Positions 35,003 through 46,680 of a stretch of DNA of 64,000 nucleotides are shown one piece after another (position 1 is the stretch's first letter; every line of letters starts with the position of its first letter). A model generated the notes under the pieces. That model did no database searches. It was not told where the DNA came from and saw only the letters and a program-made list of their open reading frames with translations. The DNA lies in NCBI RefSeq assembly GCF_029931775.1, contig NC_079325.1:40863173-40927172 (forward strand), given 5' to 3'. This DNA comes from Euleptes europaea (Eukaryota; Chordata; Lepidosauria; Squamata; Sphaerodactylidae). Made by a program: the position numbers and the translations under genes.

Positions 35003-36534
35003 GTTTGCAACCTGTAGATTTCGCTTTTGTGTTAATATCCTTGAAGTTTGGGAGGGGCTACCCTTACATTGAATCCCATTTTAAAAGCTCAAATCAAGGA
35101 GAGAATGTGTACCCTTTTAAAAAAAGGAAAATCTTCAGGGTTTTTTCCTTCTATAATCCCCCTGCCCCATGCCATTTCTTTGGAACAATGATTCCCTACA
35201 ACGATGCCTTTCTTCACATGCCTAGGAACTGCTGAGGCTGCAGTTTGACTCCAGGGCCTAAGTCCCCTTGAACATAACGCTCAGGAGCCTGTTATGAATA
35301 ACCCGGGAATATTGTCAATTTTTCCATCTGTGCGTGAGAGAGTGCGTGGGGGGGAAGGAGGGGTACAAAAGGCAGCTTGCTTGAAAGGGTCCTTTTGCAA
35401 AGTAGGTTCTTAGGAGCTGTTTGGAATGCCGGCGAATGGAATGCAGGTGACTAGATCAAAGGTGTATGAAAAAGCAATTTATCACCCGATGTTCACTCCC
35501 ACATCTGCAAGCTTCTCAGATAGTATCAATCTCAGATCGAGGGCTTCTGCGCATGGCTCCCACAATCCAGCTACAGGGAGACAGTGAGCACAACCAGGAT
35601 GTTTGTTGACCATAGGATGGCCTGAGCTCATCCCATTCTAACTTCCCTCTCCGATGGCACTTGTGCGCTGTGTACACCGGATCGGAGCCCTTGTGCTTTT
35701 TTACCCTATTGTTGCTGAACCGCAGCGCCGTAGCTGGGTTGTACTCTGAGGAAGCAATGTGTGCTCCCTGGAGGAAAAAAAATATTGAATTCAGAGCGAC
35801 ATTTTCTAAGGGAAAGCTGAAGAATACAGGATGGCCTTTGGGGAAACAAATGTTACTTCAGAGCTGAAATGCTGTAAAAAAAAAAAAATCCTTGCGTGTG
35901 AAACTTCCTGGAATGCAGTCCTATGAGTGGTGTTTAGCGCTTGTATTTCATATTTCTCTGAGGACTGAAATAGGAGAATGATCAAGGGGTATTCCTTATG
36001 GATCATGAGCGCTGAAGGATATTTCTGGCAGATCCTTTGCATACTTGCTTGGAAGGAAGGCTTCCTCCCTCATAAGTGCAACTGCCCATCTGCCTGTGAA
36101 TTGCTTACATTTTGGTATATGCCCACTCCACCATAACCGCAGGAGTTTTTCTTTGAGGCATGAAAGCAACTGTAAATTACTTCACAGTGTAATAAAACTG
36201 AAATCTTCTACTCATTTAAAGGAAAAATGTTCTTTGATATTTTTTGTTCCTTATGACAGTAACATACCAGGCCCAAAATAGCATTGAGAAAGTAAACCAG
36301 TGTGCCCTTTTTTCAATTAAAATTTACCTTTGCTGATTGCAATTGGTCTCTGTCAATTAATTGACTCATTAGAGCAAACAGTATTTGCCAGGGTCCAATG
36401 TATCACTCTTAAGTGAGTATTCTTGTGATTTGACAAGTCAGGAGAAACAGTCCTTTGCAAAGTATTCCAATGAAAATGCAGTTGTAAAACAGGGGAGATC
36501 AAAAATCATTCCCTATTTTGTGTCTCTATATCCT
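35003..36534. other. Intron 2, unique AT-rich sequence
   Basis: No mobile element or gene is recognised. TCAATTAATTGACTCATTAG at 36353-36372 is rich in homeodomain-type TAAT cores. The SINE-free 35.0-37.9 kb interval is a candidate for conserved non-coding DNA. Confidence 0.4.
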
Positions 36535-36870
36535 TGATTCTCTGTGTGGTTTTTCAGTTCTCATGCTTTTCACTGCTGGCTTTGTAGATTTGTTTATACT
36601 GTGCAGGCAGGTTGTATGTTTTTACTGTGAAGTGTATGTCACTTCTACATATTATATATGTAATGCTGATTTACTGATGTACAAATACTAGTAAAATGAT
36701 CATATTATGTAGACACAATTTGGTGTGAGGAAACTGAAAATGGCATATATAGTATAAAAAATCACTGTTCTGATTTGCACAATGCGGGGGGAGCCAAACA
36801 GGCATTAGAATTTTTGACTTGAATGGCAGGAATGAGAAATTCAAAATAATCTCTACATTCCCGATACTTC
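36535..36870 (+). repeat. Dispersed repeat Z, copy 1
   Basis: Ordered blocks CACTGCTGGCTTTGTAGATT, TACATATTATATATG, GATTTACTGATGTACAAA, GAAACTGAAAATGGCA and GGCAGGAATGAGAAATTC recur at 55330-55745 and 41395-42640. I do not recognise the family. Confidence 0.6.
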
Positions 36871-37962
36871 AAAGTATAGCAGCTGGATCAGGTGATCACC
36901 CATAGAAGAAACACCCATTGATTAGAATATTTGGGTCAAATTGTATAAGCCACAAGTGCAAATGTTGTTTTACAAGTCATATATTTTACTCTGATAGCAG
37001 ACAGCAAACCAAATGTTGCTAATCTGAGAATTCACACAGGAATCAAAGTTCTGGGCCCTTATATAGTGGGACATTAGTATATGTGTGATGCAGAGATTGT
37101 ATAGATTGCATCTAAACTGTAGAAGCCCTTCTCTAAAACGTTTGAGATACTGGATGACCTTTTCAGTTTGGCAATGATCTGCTACTTGCCTAACTTCAGA
37201 GTATATCTATTGATTGCTAAATTTACTGAATGACGGAGCCTCTGTTGTAAACGGCCCCCCCTCCAAAGATCATCATTCTAAGACTGGAGGACTCACGCTA
37301 CTTTGTGATATATGTTGTTCAAGACTGCATGCCTCGTCTCCAAGTAATACTGCCAGTATTATCAGGTCATCAGCCTGAATCCTAGCCAGAGTTGGGCCTG
37401 ACGTGTTAAGGATCAAGATCCAAGTTATTGAATAATGATTGACTGTGGTTTTTGAAGTACAAGCGGCACCAATGAAGCTGGTCGGGTTTCTGTTGCCAGA
37501 ATGTCAAAATCCAAACTCTGGCTCTTCTCCTGCTAGCTTCTGAGAGGGCTGAAGCTAAACCAAACGGTGCCCCTGGCCTTCAATGACTGGATCTCCCACT
37601 GCGCTGAATAGTTTGGCCCTAAAAGCAGCTGCAGGGGTCCTGCTATGGATCTGGCCGTGGTGCTAGAGAATGGGAGGGGGGGGTTAACTTCTCTCCATAT
37701 TGTTGCTCTGATCAAAAACACCTCTCCTTTGCTGCAGGGAAAAGACAGAGAGGCAGAAGATGGGTCTGTTGTCCTTACTGGAACCCCGAGCAACTCGGCT
37801 TTCTGATCAGGGAAATGGCACTGGGTTGGGGGAGACACCCCCCCTTTCCCAGCATCAGGGCCCTATAACCCAGATTTGGAGTGGGGGGCATGGCTACTCT
37901 TTACAGACAATCACACACGAGAATTTCCAGATGTGGGATGATTTGTGAACCTTCAGGGCTGT
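36871..37962. other. Intron 2, unique sequence
   Basis: No gene or repeat recognised; a G-run lies at 37676-37683. Confidence 0.4.
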
Positions 37963-38172
37963 TAGGGTTGCCAACTGCCAGGTAGTAGCAGGAGATCTCC
38001 TGCTAATTCAACTGATCTCCAGCCGACAGAGATCAGATCACCTGGAGAAAAATGGCCGCTTTGGCAATTGAACTCTATGGTATTGAAGTCCCTCCCCTCC
38101 CCAAACCACGCCCTCTTCAGGCTCCTCCCCCAAAATCTCCTGCTGGTTGTGAAGAGGGACCTGGTAACCCTA
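37963..38172 (+). mobile_element. hAT-type MITE T1, complete (reference copy)
   Basis: It runs from TAGGGTTGCCAACTGCC to CCTGGTAACCCTA, 210 bp, with a perfect 8-bp duplication AGGGCTGT on both sides. Its middle has AGGAGATCTCCTGCT, TGATCTCCAGCCGACAGAGA and the CCCTCCCCTCCCC block shared by all T1 copies. No transposase frame. Confidence 0.93.
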
Positions 38173-38299
38173 AGGGCTGTATCTATGGTCTCAGAGAGGG
38201 CTGGCATCCTTCGGGATGTTCTAGACTGCCTTCTTGAATTTTGAGTTTCTATTAAAAAAAACCTCCAACATTTCTTGCTTTTTTTAAATGTAAGGGTAA

Positions 38300-38850
<551 letters not shown>

Positions 38851-39293
38851 TGACCTATCTGAAATCCGTGAAACATCTCTGCTCTCTTCTAAGAGCCTTA
38901 TTCAGCAAATCTGGGATTCCATACAGCATCGTCCCTCTTCTTCCCTCACCTTTAAAACAAATTTCTCAATATCCATCCTGAAAATTAGTTCTGCTGAACT
39001 AGAAAGCTTACTCATAATGTTGTGATTTATTTTTTTAGTTAATCCCAATAAAAGTATGAGCCTTCCATTGGTTTTCTATCAGTTTTGATAATCTTCATAA
39101 AGGAGATATCAAAGTATCTATTTGTTATGACCAGACCAGTAGTCCAAACATTCCCCCCCCCCCACCCATCTCTTAGTCGCCACTATCTGAGCACATCCCA
39201 TCTCTGTGCACAGACAACTACACATTGCTGGACCGGCCCCAGACTACACAGGGCAGGAGCGGGAGTATCTTTGGCACCCTCTCCCTCCATTCC
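38851..39293. other. Intron 2, unique sequence
   Basis: No gene recognised; a C-run lies at 39152-39162. Confidence 0.35.
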
Positions 39294-39785
39294 ATTTTTT
39301 TTTTGTAATTTTAAAACTTATATTCAAACATACACAAAAAACAAAACATACAACTAAACATACATCCTACCTACATTCCATCTAACATAACATAATGTAG
39401 CAACTGCGCCTTATTTTCTCCTAAATTGACCAACCAATCAAACAATTCTTACTATTACCTTCCTTTCCATACTATCATGTTATAATATTATCCCTATTTC
39501 TCCTTATATTGTATTATATAGCATAAAAGATTAATCATTAAAGTTATATTAAAATCTACCTTTTATAATAATCGTGAGGCTTCTTAGTGTACTTAACTTT
39601 CTCAAACAACTATATCAAACTGTTCATAACCATATTTTATCCTCTACTAATAATAATAGCAATAATAATAATAATAATAATTTGATATGGATTATATGTG
39701 TTTATTCTATGTTTCTCTTATCCTACTAAATGAATAAATGACGACTATGTCTGTTACTCTTCAGTAGTAATGTTAAGAAAAGAAA
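39294..39785 (-). mobile_element. Probable LINE 3' UTR remnant (minus strand)
   Basis: A T-run at 39295-39304 would be a reversed poly(A) tail. It is followed by nearly 500 bases of very AT-rich non-coding sequence and an (ATA)n run at 39658-39681. Composition resembles an L1-type 3' UTR, but no coding remnant proves it. Confidence 0.35.
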
Positions 39786-39799
39786 AGCAGATGAATTAT

Positions 39800-39963
39800 G
39801 TGTGTGTGTGAAGTGCCGTCAAGTCGCAGCCGACTTATGGCGACCCCTTTTGGGGGTTTTCATGGCAAAAGACTAACAGAGGTGGTTTGCCAGTGCCTTC
39901 CTCTGCACAGCAACCCTGGTATTCCTTGGTGTCAGGCTATACCATGCTGCCTTCCATCCCCAT
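39800..39963 (-). mobile_element. 5S-type SINE lacking most of the 5S body
   Basis: The perfect duplication ATGAATTAT (39791-39799 and 39964-39972) marks both ends. In reverse it has the BovB-like tail GCCATAAGTCGGCTGCGACT and the CAAACCACCTCTGTTAGTC block. The 5S segment with AAGCTAAGCAGGGT is missing, leaving GGTATAGCCTGACACC at the junction. Confidence 0.85.
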
Positions 39964-40320
39964 ATGAATTATACAGATAACATATTTGAATAGTCATACT
40001 ACAGCTTCCATTTTTTTTCCAGTTCTCCTGCTGGTCCCTCCATTCCATTTTTGAAAACCTTACTTTTGATTTTGCCTGTAGCCCACGTCACAGCTTGGAT
40101 TCCCAGCTTGTGTGCATAACGTAGTCCGATTTTTATGAGATGTTGCACACGAGGACCTGTCAATCTGAATTACTGCCTTCCCTAAGACAAAGAAAAGCAC
40201 TAAACTTTATTTCCCTTTAATATACAGAAACGTTTAAATTTGAGGACTAACCAGAATGTATCACTATCAAGAAATTGAACTGCGTATCAACTTTGCAGGG
40301 GGGAGGGGGTATTAGTGTTA

Positions 40321-40522
40321 CACCCTGACTTGGATAGCCCCAGGCTAGCCTGATTTCATCAGATCTCAGAAGCTAAGCAGGGTTGGTCCTGGCTAGTGTT
40401 TGGATGGGAGTTGCTAAGCAGACGCAGGCAATGGCAAACCACCTCTGAATGTCTCTTGTCTTGAAAACCCTGTGGGGTTGCCATAAATTAGCTGTGACTT
40501 GATGGCAAAAATAATAATAGTG
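40321..40522 (+). mobile_element. 5S-rRNA-derived SINE
   Basis: GCCTGATTTCATCAGATCTC, AAGCTAAGCAGGGTTGG and TTTGGATGGGAG are the 5S internal control region. GGCAAACCACCTCTGAATG and GGGGTTGCCATAAATTAGC follow, with an AT-rich end instead of (AC)n. Confidence 0.9.
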
Positions 40523-40698
40523 TCAAAGACGGGTTAGCCTTAGAAAGTTCAGCTGATGGGCCATGAATGCCTGGTGCCCTGAGACACTGCCTGGGTTGCC
40601 TGTCCCTAAATCCACTCCTGGCCGAAATCTCTCCTGTGCCTACTATACGCGGCTGCACAGCCTTCTAAAGCAGGTGCGATAGTAAAGTCACTGTCATA

Positions 40699-41077
40699 GG
40701 CCATTATGCAGGGTCAATTTTGATGCTCGCTCAAAGCTCTTCTTAAAAATGCGACCTTTAAAATGCCTATTCACAGTCCCTACGCAAAAGGAGAAATCCC
40801 ACCACCCCATTCGTCTGCTCCTTCCTTCCATTAGCAATCTCTGTTTGCATAGCAAACGCCTGGCTGTGATTTTGCATGCTTCCTTGAGGGGATTCTTCGA
40901 GGCAGGGGCGGAGCAAACACAAAAGGCCGCGTTAAAGGGGCTCTTAAGAAATGTGAAGCAGGTATGCACCAGCTTCACAGTCACTTCCTGAATGACGGTT
41001 CAGCATGAAAAACTAAAAAAAAAAATGCGGGGCACTTCAGCCTGGAATGTGCTGCTAATTACCAAGCATAAATGGCC
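40699..41077 (+). mobile_element. Non-autonomous DNA transposon, GGCC termini, copy 2
   Basis: It runs from GGCCATTATGCAGGGTC to CCAAGCATAAATGGCC and aligns along its length with 3247-3622. Shared blocks include TTTTGATGCTCGCTCAAAGC and AATGTGAAGCAGGTATG. The termini are inverted repeats. There is no coding frame. Confidence 0.8.
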
Positions 41078-41509
41078 TATGTTTTTTAAAACAGGAAAGT
41101 TTCATGAAATGGTTGATCTGGTTGTACTTCTCATGGGGTAGCTGTGACTCAAATCGATTCTGTAATGTTTGCTATAAGGTGAAAAGGAAAACTTTTTCAA
41201 ATTACTTTCCATGTGTGCCCATTAATAATTCTATTGCAAAAGACATGACTCAAAGCTCCCCAGAAATGCAAAAGAGGGACTGTGATTTATTTGGGGCAGG
41301 ACCCAGAATACAGGGGCTAGACCTGGTATGTAGTCTGGACAAGTATTCCCTTCCCCCCCCCCCCCCGAGTAATTTAAATCTTTGCCAATTCTTTTGACTC
41401 TCTGTTTTTCACTGTTGGCTTGTGGATTCATTTGCATTATTCAGGCCAGGCATAGGGGTTTATATGCAATCTGTATTGCATTTGTGTGTGTATACACACA
41501 CATATATAT

Positions 41510-41747
41510 TTTTTAAAAAAACTTTGTTTATAGCCTGCCTTTCTCCCCAATGGGTGGGGACCCAAAGTGGCTTACATAATTTTTTCCTTCGTTTTACCCT
41601 CACAACAACCCTGTGAGGTAGGTTAGGTTGAGAGTGTATAACTGGCCTGAGGTCACCCAGCCAGCTTCCATGAAATAGTGGGGATTTGAACCCTGGTCTC
41701 CCACACCCTGCTCTGGTACTCTAACTACTTCATCACACTGCCTCTCA
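41510..41747 (-). mobile_element. tRNA-derived SINE (family C), nested in repeat Z
   Basis: In reverse it has a head with GATTTGAACCCTGG and the blocks GCTGGGTGACCTCAGGCC and CTCACAGGGTTGTTGTGAGG. The tail reads GGGGAGAAAGGCAGGC. All parts are present. Confidence 0.88.
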
Positions 41748-41927
41748 ATCCCCGGCACAAGTAATGTTGGAAAATGTGTACATTTTATGGGGGAAATTTA
41801 GCGTGTGTGTGTGTGTGTGTGGGAATAAGTGGTGTCAAAAGAAAGCATGGAGGCTTCAGTTCCCACAAGGGCGAAACAAAATGAAAACCGGGATTTTCAG
41901 GTTAAAATATCAGGGATGAGAAATTTC

Positions 41928-42611
41928 TTTAATTTTTTTAATTGTTTTTTCAATAAAGGGTACAAAAAAGAGAAAAGGGAAAAACAAAAGGGCATTTTAC
42001 ATGGTACGTCCGTGTCCAATCCCAGCCCATAATTATATACCACCCCAACTGTCATCTTATAGATTCTGTGTAACGTCAAGAATATAGTGATACTAGTATC
42101 TTGACTTCTAGTGTGCTCTACTACCATGCCTCCCAATGTTATGGTCTAATAGAACTTCATAATATCTAAACAAGCTATTGCTTATATCCAGATTTCTAAC
42201 ACCTTCTACTGCCATATCTAGTTATACAAAATTACCTAGTTAACACTCTGATTACAAAAAAGTATGATGTATCGTTTGATTCACAATAAAAATCAAGCTT
42301 TTCTCAACTCCCTATAGCAGTGGTTCCCAACCTTTTTTTGACCAGGGACCACTAGGACTTTTTTGTTCGGTGCAGGGACCCCAAGGTTCAAAATAAAAAT
42401 TCAGGGAATTTGAAAATAAACTTTAATCATAACTGTTAGTTAAACATTAAACTTAGAATTATATTTGAATATATATATATATTATAATAGAGAACTTTTA
42501 ATTGAAAATATTAATTTATTATGGGTTTATAACTTTGTTTCGCGGACCTTAATTTAGTTCTCGCGGACCCCTGGGGGTCCATGGACCACTGGTTGGGAAC
42601 CAGTGCCCTAT
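41928..42611 (-). mobile_element. LINE-like 3' fragment with 16-bp target duplication
   Basis: AGGGATGAGAAATTTC (41912-41927) recurs as AGGGACGAGAAATTTC (42612-42627), one mismatch. A T-rich left edge, as expected of a reversed poly(A) tail, opens a 5'-truncated AT-rich insert of about 390 bp, excluding the hAT element at its far end. No coding remnant, so the LINE clade is unknown. Confidence 0.6.
42318..42605 (+). mobile_element. hAT (Charlie-like) non-autonomous element, complete
   Basis: The terminus CAGTGGTTCCCAACC and the inverted right end CACTGGTTCCCAACC are near-perfect. The 8-bp duplication CCCTATAG (42310-42317 and 42606-42613) is exact. The 288-bp body is AT-rich without coding capacity. 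Its target lies across the edge of the LINE-like insert, so it arrived later. Confidence 0.95.
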
Positions 42612-42640
42612 AGGGACGAGAAATTTCAAACCATCCTCGT

Positions 42641-43347
42641 AAAAGGGCCCGAAATCACGCCTACCGCCGAAGTGCTTCGGCTACATACTTCACGGCACTG
42701 CTGTTACTACCTTCCTTTCCGCTCCGTGGATACTTTTTCCTGCTTTGGAGTGATCAAACTGTTCTGGGTTATATAAACATGAATAACATTCTCCTTCATC
42801 CCCGCACCCCCCCGCCGCAACCCACCCCCCCGGTTTGGAACATTCAGCAGTTTTGTAACGCCAGCTTGGAGCATGTTAAAAAGACCAGGAGGACTGGCGT
42901 TAACCAAGGTGCCACATTGTTCCCTGGAACAATGCTGGGCCTTATAGCAGTGTCAGGAAACCGAGGTAGCCGCGGAGTTCACTGAGCAAAGAAACAAAGA
43001 TGCCTTTTAAAACGAGGGCGCACCGTTAATGGTCAGATGCCAGAACAAGGCAGTGAAAATTTTATTTCTTGGAAGAATTTTTTTTTTTTAAAGTCTTAGC
43101 GAGAAAGACACTGTGGTGGAATTTAGCACAGGAATATCCTTTTACGCTATAGTTACTTGAAGGGGGAAAAAACACCTTTCTGTAGAAGATGTGGAATACA
43201 TTTCTTTTGCCTGGGCTTTTGGGTTCTGGAAACTGTGGACTACTTTACTACACCCCACCATGTTTTTCAAGCCTCCACACAAGGCGGAGGTTCTCAAATT
43301 TTTGCACTCACACATTCCTGCTCCGACGGGACAAGCTTCATGAGGAA
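42641..43347. other. Intron 2, unique sequence
   Basis: No gene recognised; a T-run lies at 43080-43089. Confidence 0.35.
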
Positions 43348-43557
43348 TAGGGTTGCCAGGTCCCTCTTTGCCACCGGCGAGAGGTTTTTGGGGCGGAGCC
43401 TGAGGAGGGTGGAGTTTGGGGAGGGGAGGGACTTCAATGCCATAGAGTCCAATTGCCAAAAGCAGCCATTTTCTCCAGGTGAACTGATCTCTATCAGCTG
43501 GAGATCAGTTGTATTAGCAGGAGATCTCCAGCAATTACCTGGAGGTTGGCAACCCTA
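43348..43557 (-). mobile_element. hAT-type MITE T1
   Basis: Complete in reverse, from TAGGGTTGCCAGGTCCC to GGAGGTTGGCAACCCTA, 210 bp. No convincing target duplication remains. Confidence 0.9.
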
Positions 43558-43595
43558 ATAATGAGCAAGGGGGTGGGGTGGACTCATGCAGTGAG

Positions 43596-43786
43596 GGCAG
43601 GTGTGGACAGAGTGTGGACTAAGAGCCTGGGAGACCTGGGTTCAAATTCCCATTTTTACCATGGAAGTTCAGTGGGTGACCTTGGGCCCGTTGCACACTC
43701 TCAGCCTGGCCTACCTCACAAGGTTGTTATTGTGAGAAAATGGAGGAAGGGAGAACAATGTTCTAAGCCTCTTTGATTTTGTCAGG
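43596..43786 (+). mobile_element. tRNA-derived SINE (family C)
   Basis: Head with GGGTTCAAATTCCC, then GTGGGTGACCTTGGGC, CTACCTCACAAGGTTGTTAT and a shortened tail. Confidence 0.8.
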
Positions 43787-43872
43787 GATACTCTAGGCTG
43801 ATCCTGCACTGAGCAGGAGGTTGGACTAGATGGCCTGTATGGCCCCTTCCAACTCTATGTTTCTGTTATTCT
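43787..43872 (+). mobile_element. CR1 LINE 3' end
   Basis: GGTTGGACTAGATGGCCTG, CCCCTTCCAACTCTATG and a TTCTGTTATTCT end are the classic CR1 3' terminus. Confidence 0.85.
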
Positions 43873-43916
43873 CAACTGGGGAGAAAAGCAGGGGATAGAG
43901 ATAAATACATACATTT

Positions 43917-44108
43917 TGGGGGCTGAGAGAGCTGTGACTAGCCCAAGGTCACCCAGCTGGCTTCATGTGAGGAGTGGGGAAACCAACCCAGTTCTCCAGA
44001 TTTGCATCTGCCGCTCATGTGGAGGAGTGGGGAATCAAACCCAGTTCTCCAGATTAGAGTCCACACAGCTCCAAACCAATGCTCCTAACCACTACACCAC
44101 GCTGGCTC
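43917..44108 (-). mobile_element. tRNA-derived SINE (family A), tail missing
   Basis: In reverse it keeps the GTAGTGGTTAGGAGC head, B box GGTTTGATTCC, the duplicated half-head CTCCTCCACATGAG and the GCCAGCTGGGTGACC body. The GTGTCTG to (CTT)n end is absent. Confidence 0.88.
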
Positions 44109-44407
44109 TTTAGTCTGACAATTTAGTCTGGATCCAACCCATTCCCAGGAAGTCTCCTGTGTAGGCATCAACCATACCTACACGTTCTGAACTTCAGCGA
44201 GGTCCCTGGATCCTGTCCCTTCCCATTACACCCTTGAATTTTTTATTTTCTGTGGATTAGATTGGCACCAGAATGTAGGCATACTTTTGTGGATTTAACC
44301 CTGCAGTTCTAATAACATTGACCTAGAAGTGAGTCCCATTGATCTTGACAAGATTTACTGCTGAGTAAAAAATATTAAGGATTATTTGTGGATTTTAAAA
44401 TCAGAAA

Positions 44408-44619
44408 TCCCACCCCCAGATGGTGGCTGGAGATCTCCCATTATTACAATTTATCTCCAGGCAACAGAGATCTGTTTACCTGGAGAAAATGGCTGCTTTG
44501 GAAGGTGGACTCTATGGTATTATACCCCATTGAAGTCCCCCCCCTCCCCAAACCCCACCTCCCCCAGGCTTTACCCCCCAAATCTCCAGGTATTCCCCAA
44601 CCCAGAGCTGGCAACCCTA
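44408..44619 (+). mobile_element. hAT-type MITE T1, second subfamily, 5' end lost
   Basis: It has GGTGGCTGGAGATCTCCC, TTGGAAGGTGGACTCTATGG and the terminus CTGGCAACCCTA, matching the copy at 52680. The left terminus is worn away. Confidence 0.8.
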
Positions 44620-44675
44620 TTCATTTTCCTAGTTCAGATATTCACATATATTCAGGATAAACAGAAGGAAGTACA

Positions 44676-44892
44676 CATGAACACATGAAGCTGCCTTCTA
44701 CTGAATCAGACCCTTGGTCCATCAAAGTCAGTATTGTTTACTCAGACCGGCAGCGACTCTCCAGGGTCTCAGGTAGAGGTCTATTCACATCACCTACTTG
44801 CCTGGTTCCTTTAACTGGAGATGCTGAGGATTGAACCTGGTACATTCTGCATATCAAGCAGATGCTCTACCCTGAGCCATAGCCCCTCCCCC
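44676..44892 (-). mobile_element. tRNA-derived SINE (family B)
   Basis: Complete in reverse, from GAACACATGAAGCTGCC to GCCATAGCCCCTCCCCC, with standard body blocks. Confidence 0.92.
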
Positions 44893-44936
44893 AGAATCCC
44901 AAGACAGACAGAAAGAGAAGTGTATTTATTTAATTA

Positions 44937-45220
44937 ATTCATTAACTTATGGAATTCACTGCCACATGATTTCACGATGGCCACTAATTCATGGATAAGA
45001 GGTTCATCAATGGCTGTTAATTAGGGTGACTGAATGGAACCTCCATGCTCAGAAGCAATAATTTTCTGAATATCACTTGATGAGGACAACAAGAGGGGGG
45101 TGACCTTGGCCTCCATTCCTTGTTTGTAGGGCTCCTGGGGCACCTGGTTCACCGCTGTAGGAAAGAGGACTAATTGGACAACTGGTGTGAGCCAGCAGGT
45201 TGTTTCTTGTGTTCAGGTGT
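44937..45220 (+). mobile_element. CR1/L3-like LINE 3' fragment
   Basis: GGAATTCACTGCCACATGAT, GATGGCCACTAATTCATGG, CTCCATGCTCAGAAGC and GGACAACAAGAGGGG follow the order of CR1/L3 3' ends. The fragment is worn. Confidence 0.7.
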
Positions 45221-45224
45221 CCTT

Positions 45225-45640
45225 AAGAACATAAGAACGTAAGAAAGGCCATGCTGGATCAGACCAAGGTCCATCAAGTCCAGCAGTCTGTTCACACAGT
45301 GGCCAACCAGGTGCCTCTGGGAAGCCCACAAACAAGACGAATGCAACAGCATTATGCTGCCTGTGATCCAAAGCACCTAATATAATAGGCATGCTCTTCT
45401 GATCCTGGAGAGAATAGGTATGCATCATGACTAGTATGCATTTTGACCAGTAGCCATGAATACCCCTCTCCTCCATGAACATGTCCACTCCCCTCTTAAA
45501 GCCTTCCAAGTTGGCAGCCATCACCACATCCTGGGGCAGGGAGTTCCACAATTTAACTATGCGTTGTGTGAAGAAATACTTCCTTTTATCTGTTTCTGAA
45601 AATCTGAAATGGGTGACAGATCTTTAAGTAACAACCAGTA
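45225..45640 (-). mobile_element. CR1/L2-like LINE with reverse-transcriptase C-terminus
   Basis: On the minus strand the frame entering at about 45551 reads WNSLPQDVVMAANLEGFK followed by RGVDMFMEERG, a typical C-terminus of CR1/L2-group reverse transcriptases. The 3' UTR continues to CTTACGTTCTTATGTTCTTA at 45225. It is 5'-truncated and lies back to back with the plus-strand LINE before it. Confidence 0.85.
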
Positions 45641-45734
45641 AAATATGATTAAGGTTTATATTCTGGTTAGTTCTCCCCCCTCCATCTATTGTCTTCTCTA
45701 CCACTACCTATCTATTGTCTTCTCTACCACTACT

Positions 45735-45892
45735 GCGCAGAAGAAGGCACTGATAAACCACTTCTGACCAACCTTTACCTTGAAATCCCTATGATGAGAC
45801 AATCCAAAATGAAAACATTTTGGAGGACTTTCATTCATAGGGTCACCATGAGTCGGAAGCGACTTGATGACACTTAACACACACACACCTAT
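45735..45892 (+). mobile_element. BovB-like 3' end
   Basis: The stretch TTTTGGAGGACTTTCATTCA, GGGTCACCATGAGTCGGAAG and CACTTAACACACAC is the BovB terminus seen at 11520-11606. The upstream part (CACTGATAAACCACTTCTGA) resembles the 5S-SINE 3' half, so it could instead be a headless SINE. Confidence 0.75.
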
Positions 45893-46136
45893 ATATATTT
45901 AAATTGCAAACTCCTTGGGGCAGGTGTCTGCCTTGTACCATGTATGTTGATGGAGCTGTATAATTAGTAACGTCCTGATTAAAAAATCTCTGCTAATCTC
46001 AATGGATTAAAAATCCTTCTATGAAACCAACAGGATATTTCCCCTGCGGCATTTGAGATTGTACCCTTAAACACTGAATAATCTCAGTTCCTTGGCAATA
46101 TAATTTTACAGTGTACAGCTATTATTATTGTTATGA

Positions 46137-46419
46137 TAGGCTTACCAGGTCTGTCCTCTGCTCTGGCGGGAGGCTATGGGGCTGTGGGTGCGATTGTGAG
46201 TGCGTATGTACGTATGCGCCGACGTGCGTGCGCAGCACTTCCGGTTTATGACCGGAAGTGCCGCCTCGCAAGGGGCCTTTTCCTCTTAGTTTGAATGGTA
46301 AAGCTAAGAGGAAAAGGCCCCTCGCAAGGCATGCTGCATGCACGCATCAGTGCACACATGCACATTTAGGGGCGAACTGCTGGAGGCTTGCCCACCACCA
46401 CCGGCACCTGGAAACCCTA
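46137..46419 (+). mobile_element. hAT-type MITE T3 with internal palindrome
   Basis: Termini are TAGGCTTACCAGGT and, inverted, TAGGGTTTCCAGGT. The 8-bp flanks TGTTATGA and TATTATGA differ at one base. Inside, AAGGGGCCTTTTCCTCTTAG is answered by CTAAGAGGAAAAGGCCCCT, a long inverted pair. A shorter pair sits at CACTTCCGG. A related copy is at 48417. Confidence 0.8.
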
Positions 46420-46680
46420 TATTATGAGTAGCCCAATCCAGCCAGTTCTGAATATCTTCAGAGCTTCTAGTTTGGATGCAAGACGTAAACACATGTTTAA
46501 ATCTCTCCTGTTATAATCGATGCTCAGTAGTGCCTGAATTCATTGGGAAACATCTCTGTGATCTGGATCTCTCTTATAAATTACAAGGGCTTTAGCAGGC
46601 CATCTTTTTACCCTCTTCTGTTTTCTTCCCTCTGTTTTAATGGATGATCAACTGCCCTGTGCATTTTGTAACTCCTAAAG

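Larger units (their letters stand above)
41395..42640 (+). repeat. Dispersed repeat Z, copy 2, interrupted several times
   Basis: Z blocks appear at 41395-41509 (TCACTGTTGGCTTGTGGATT), at 41755-41927 (CGGGATTTTCAGGTTAAAAT) and again at 42612-42640. They are split by a family C SINE and by a LINE-like insertion that itself carries a hAT element at one edge. Confidence 0.6.
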
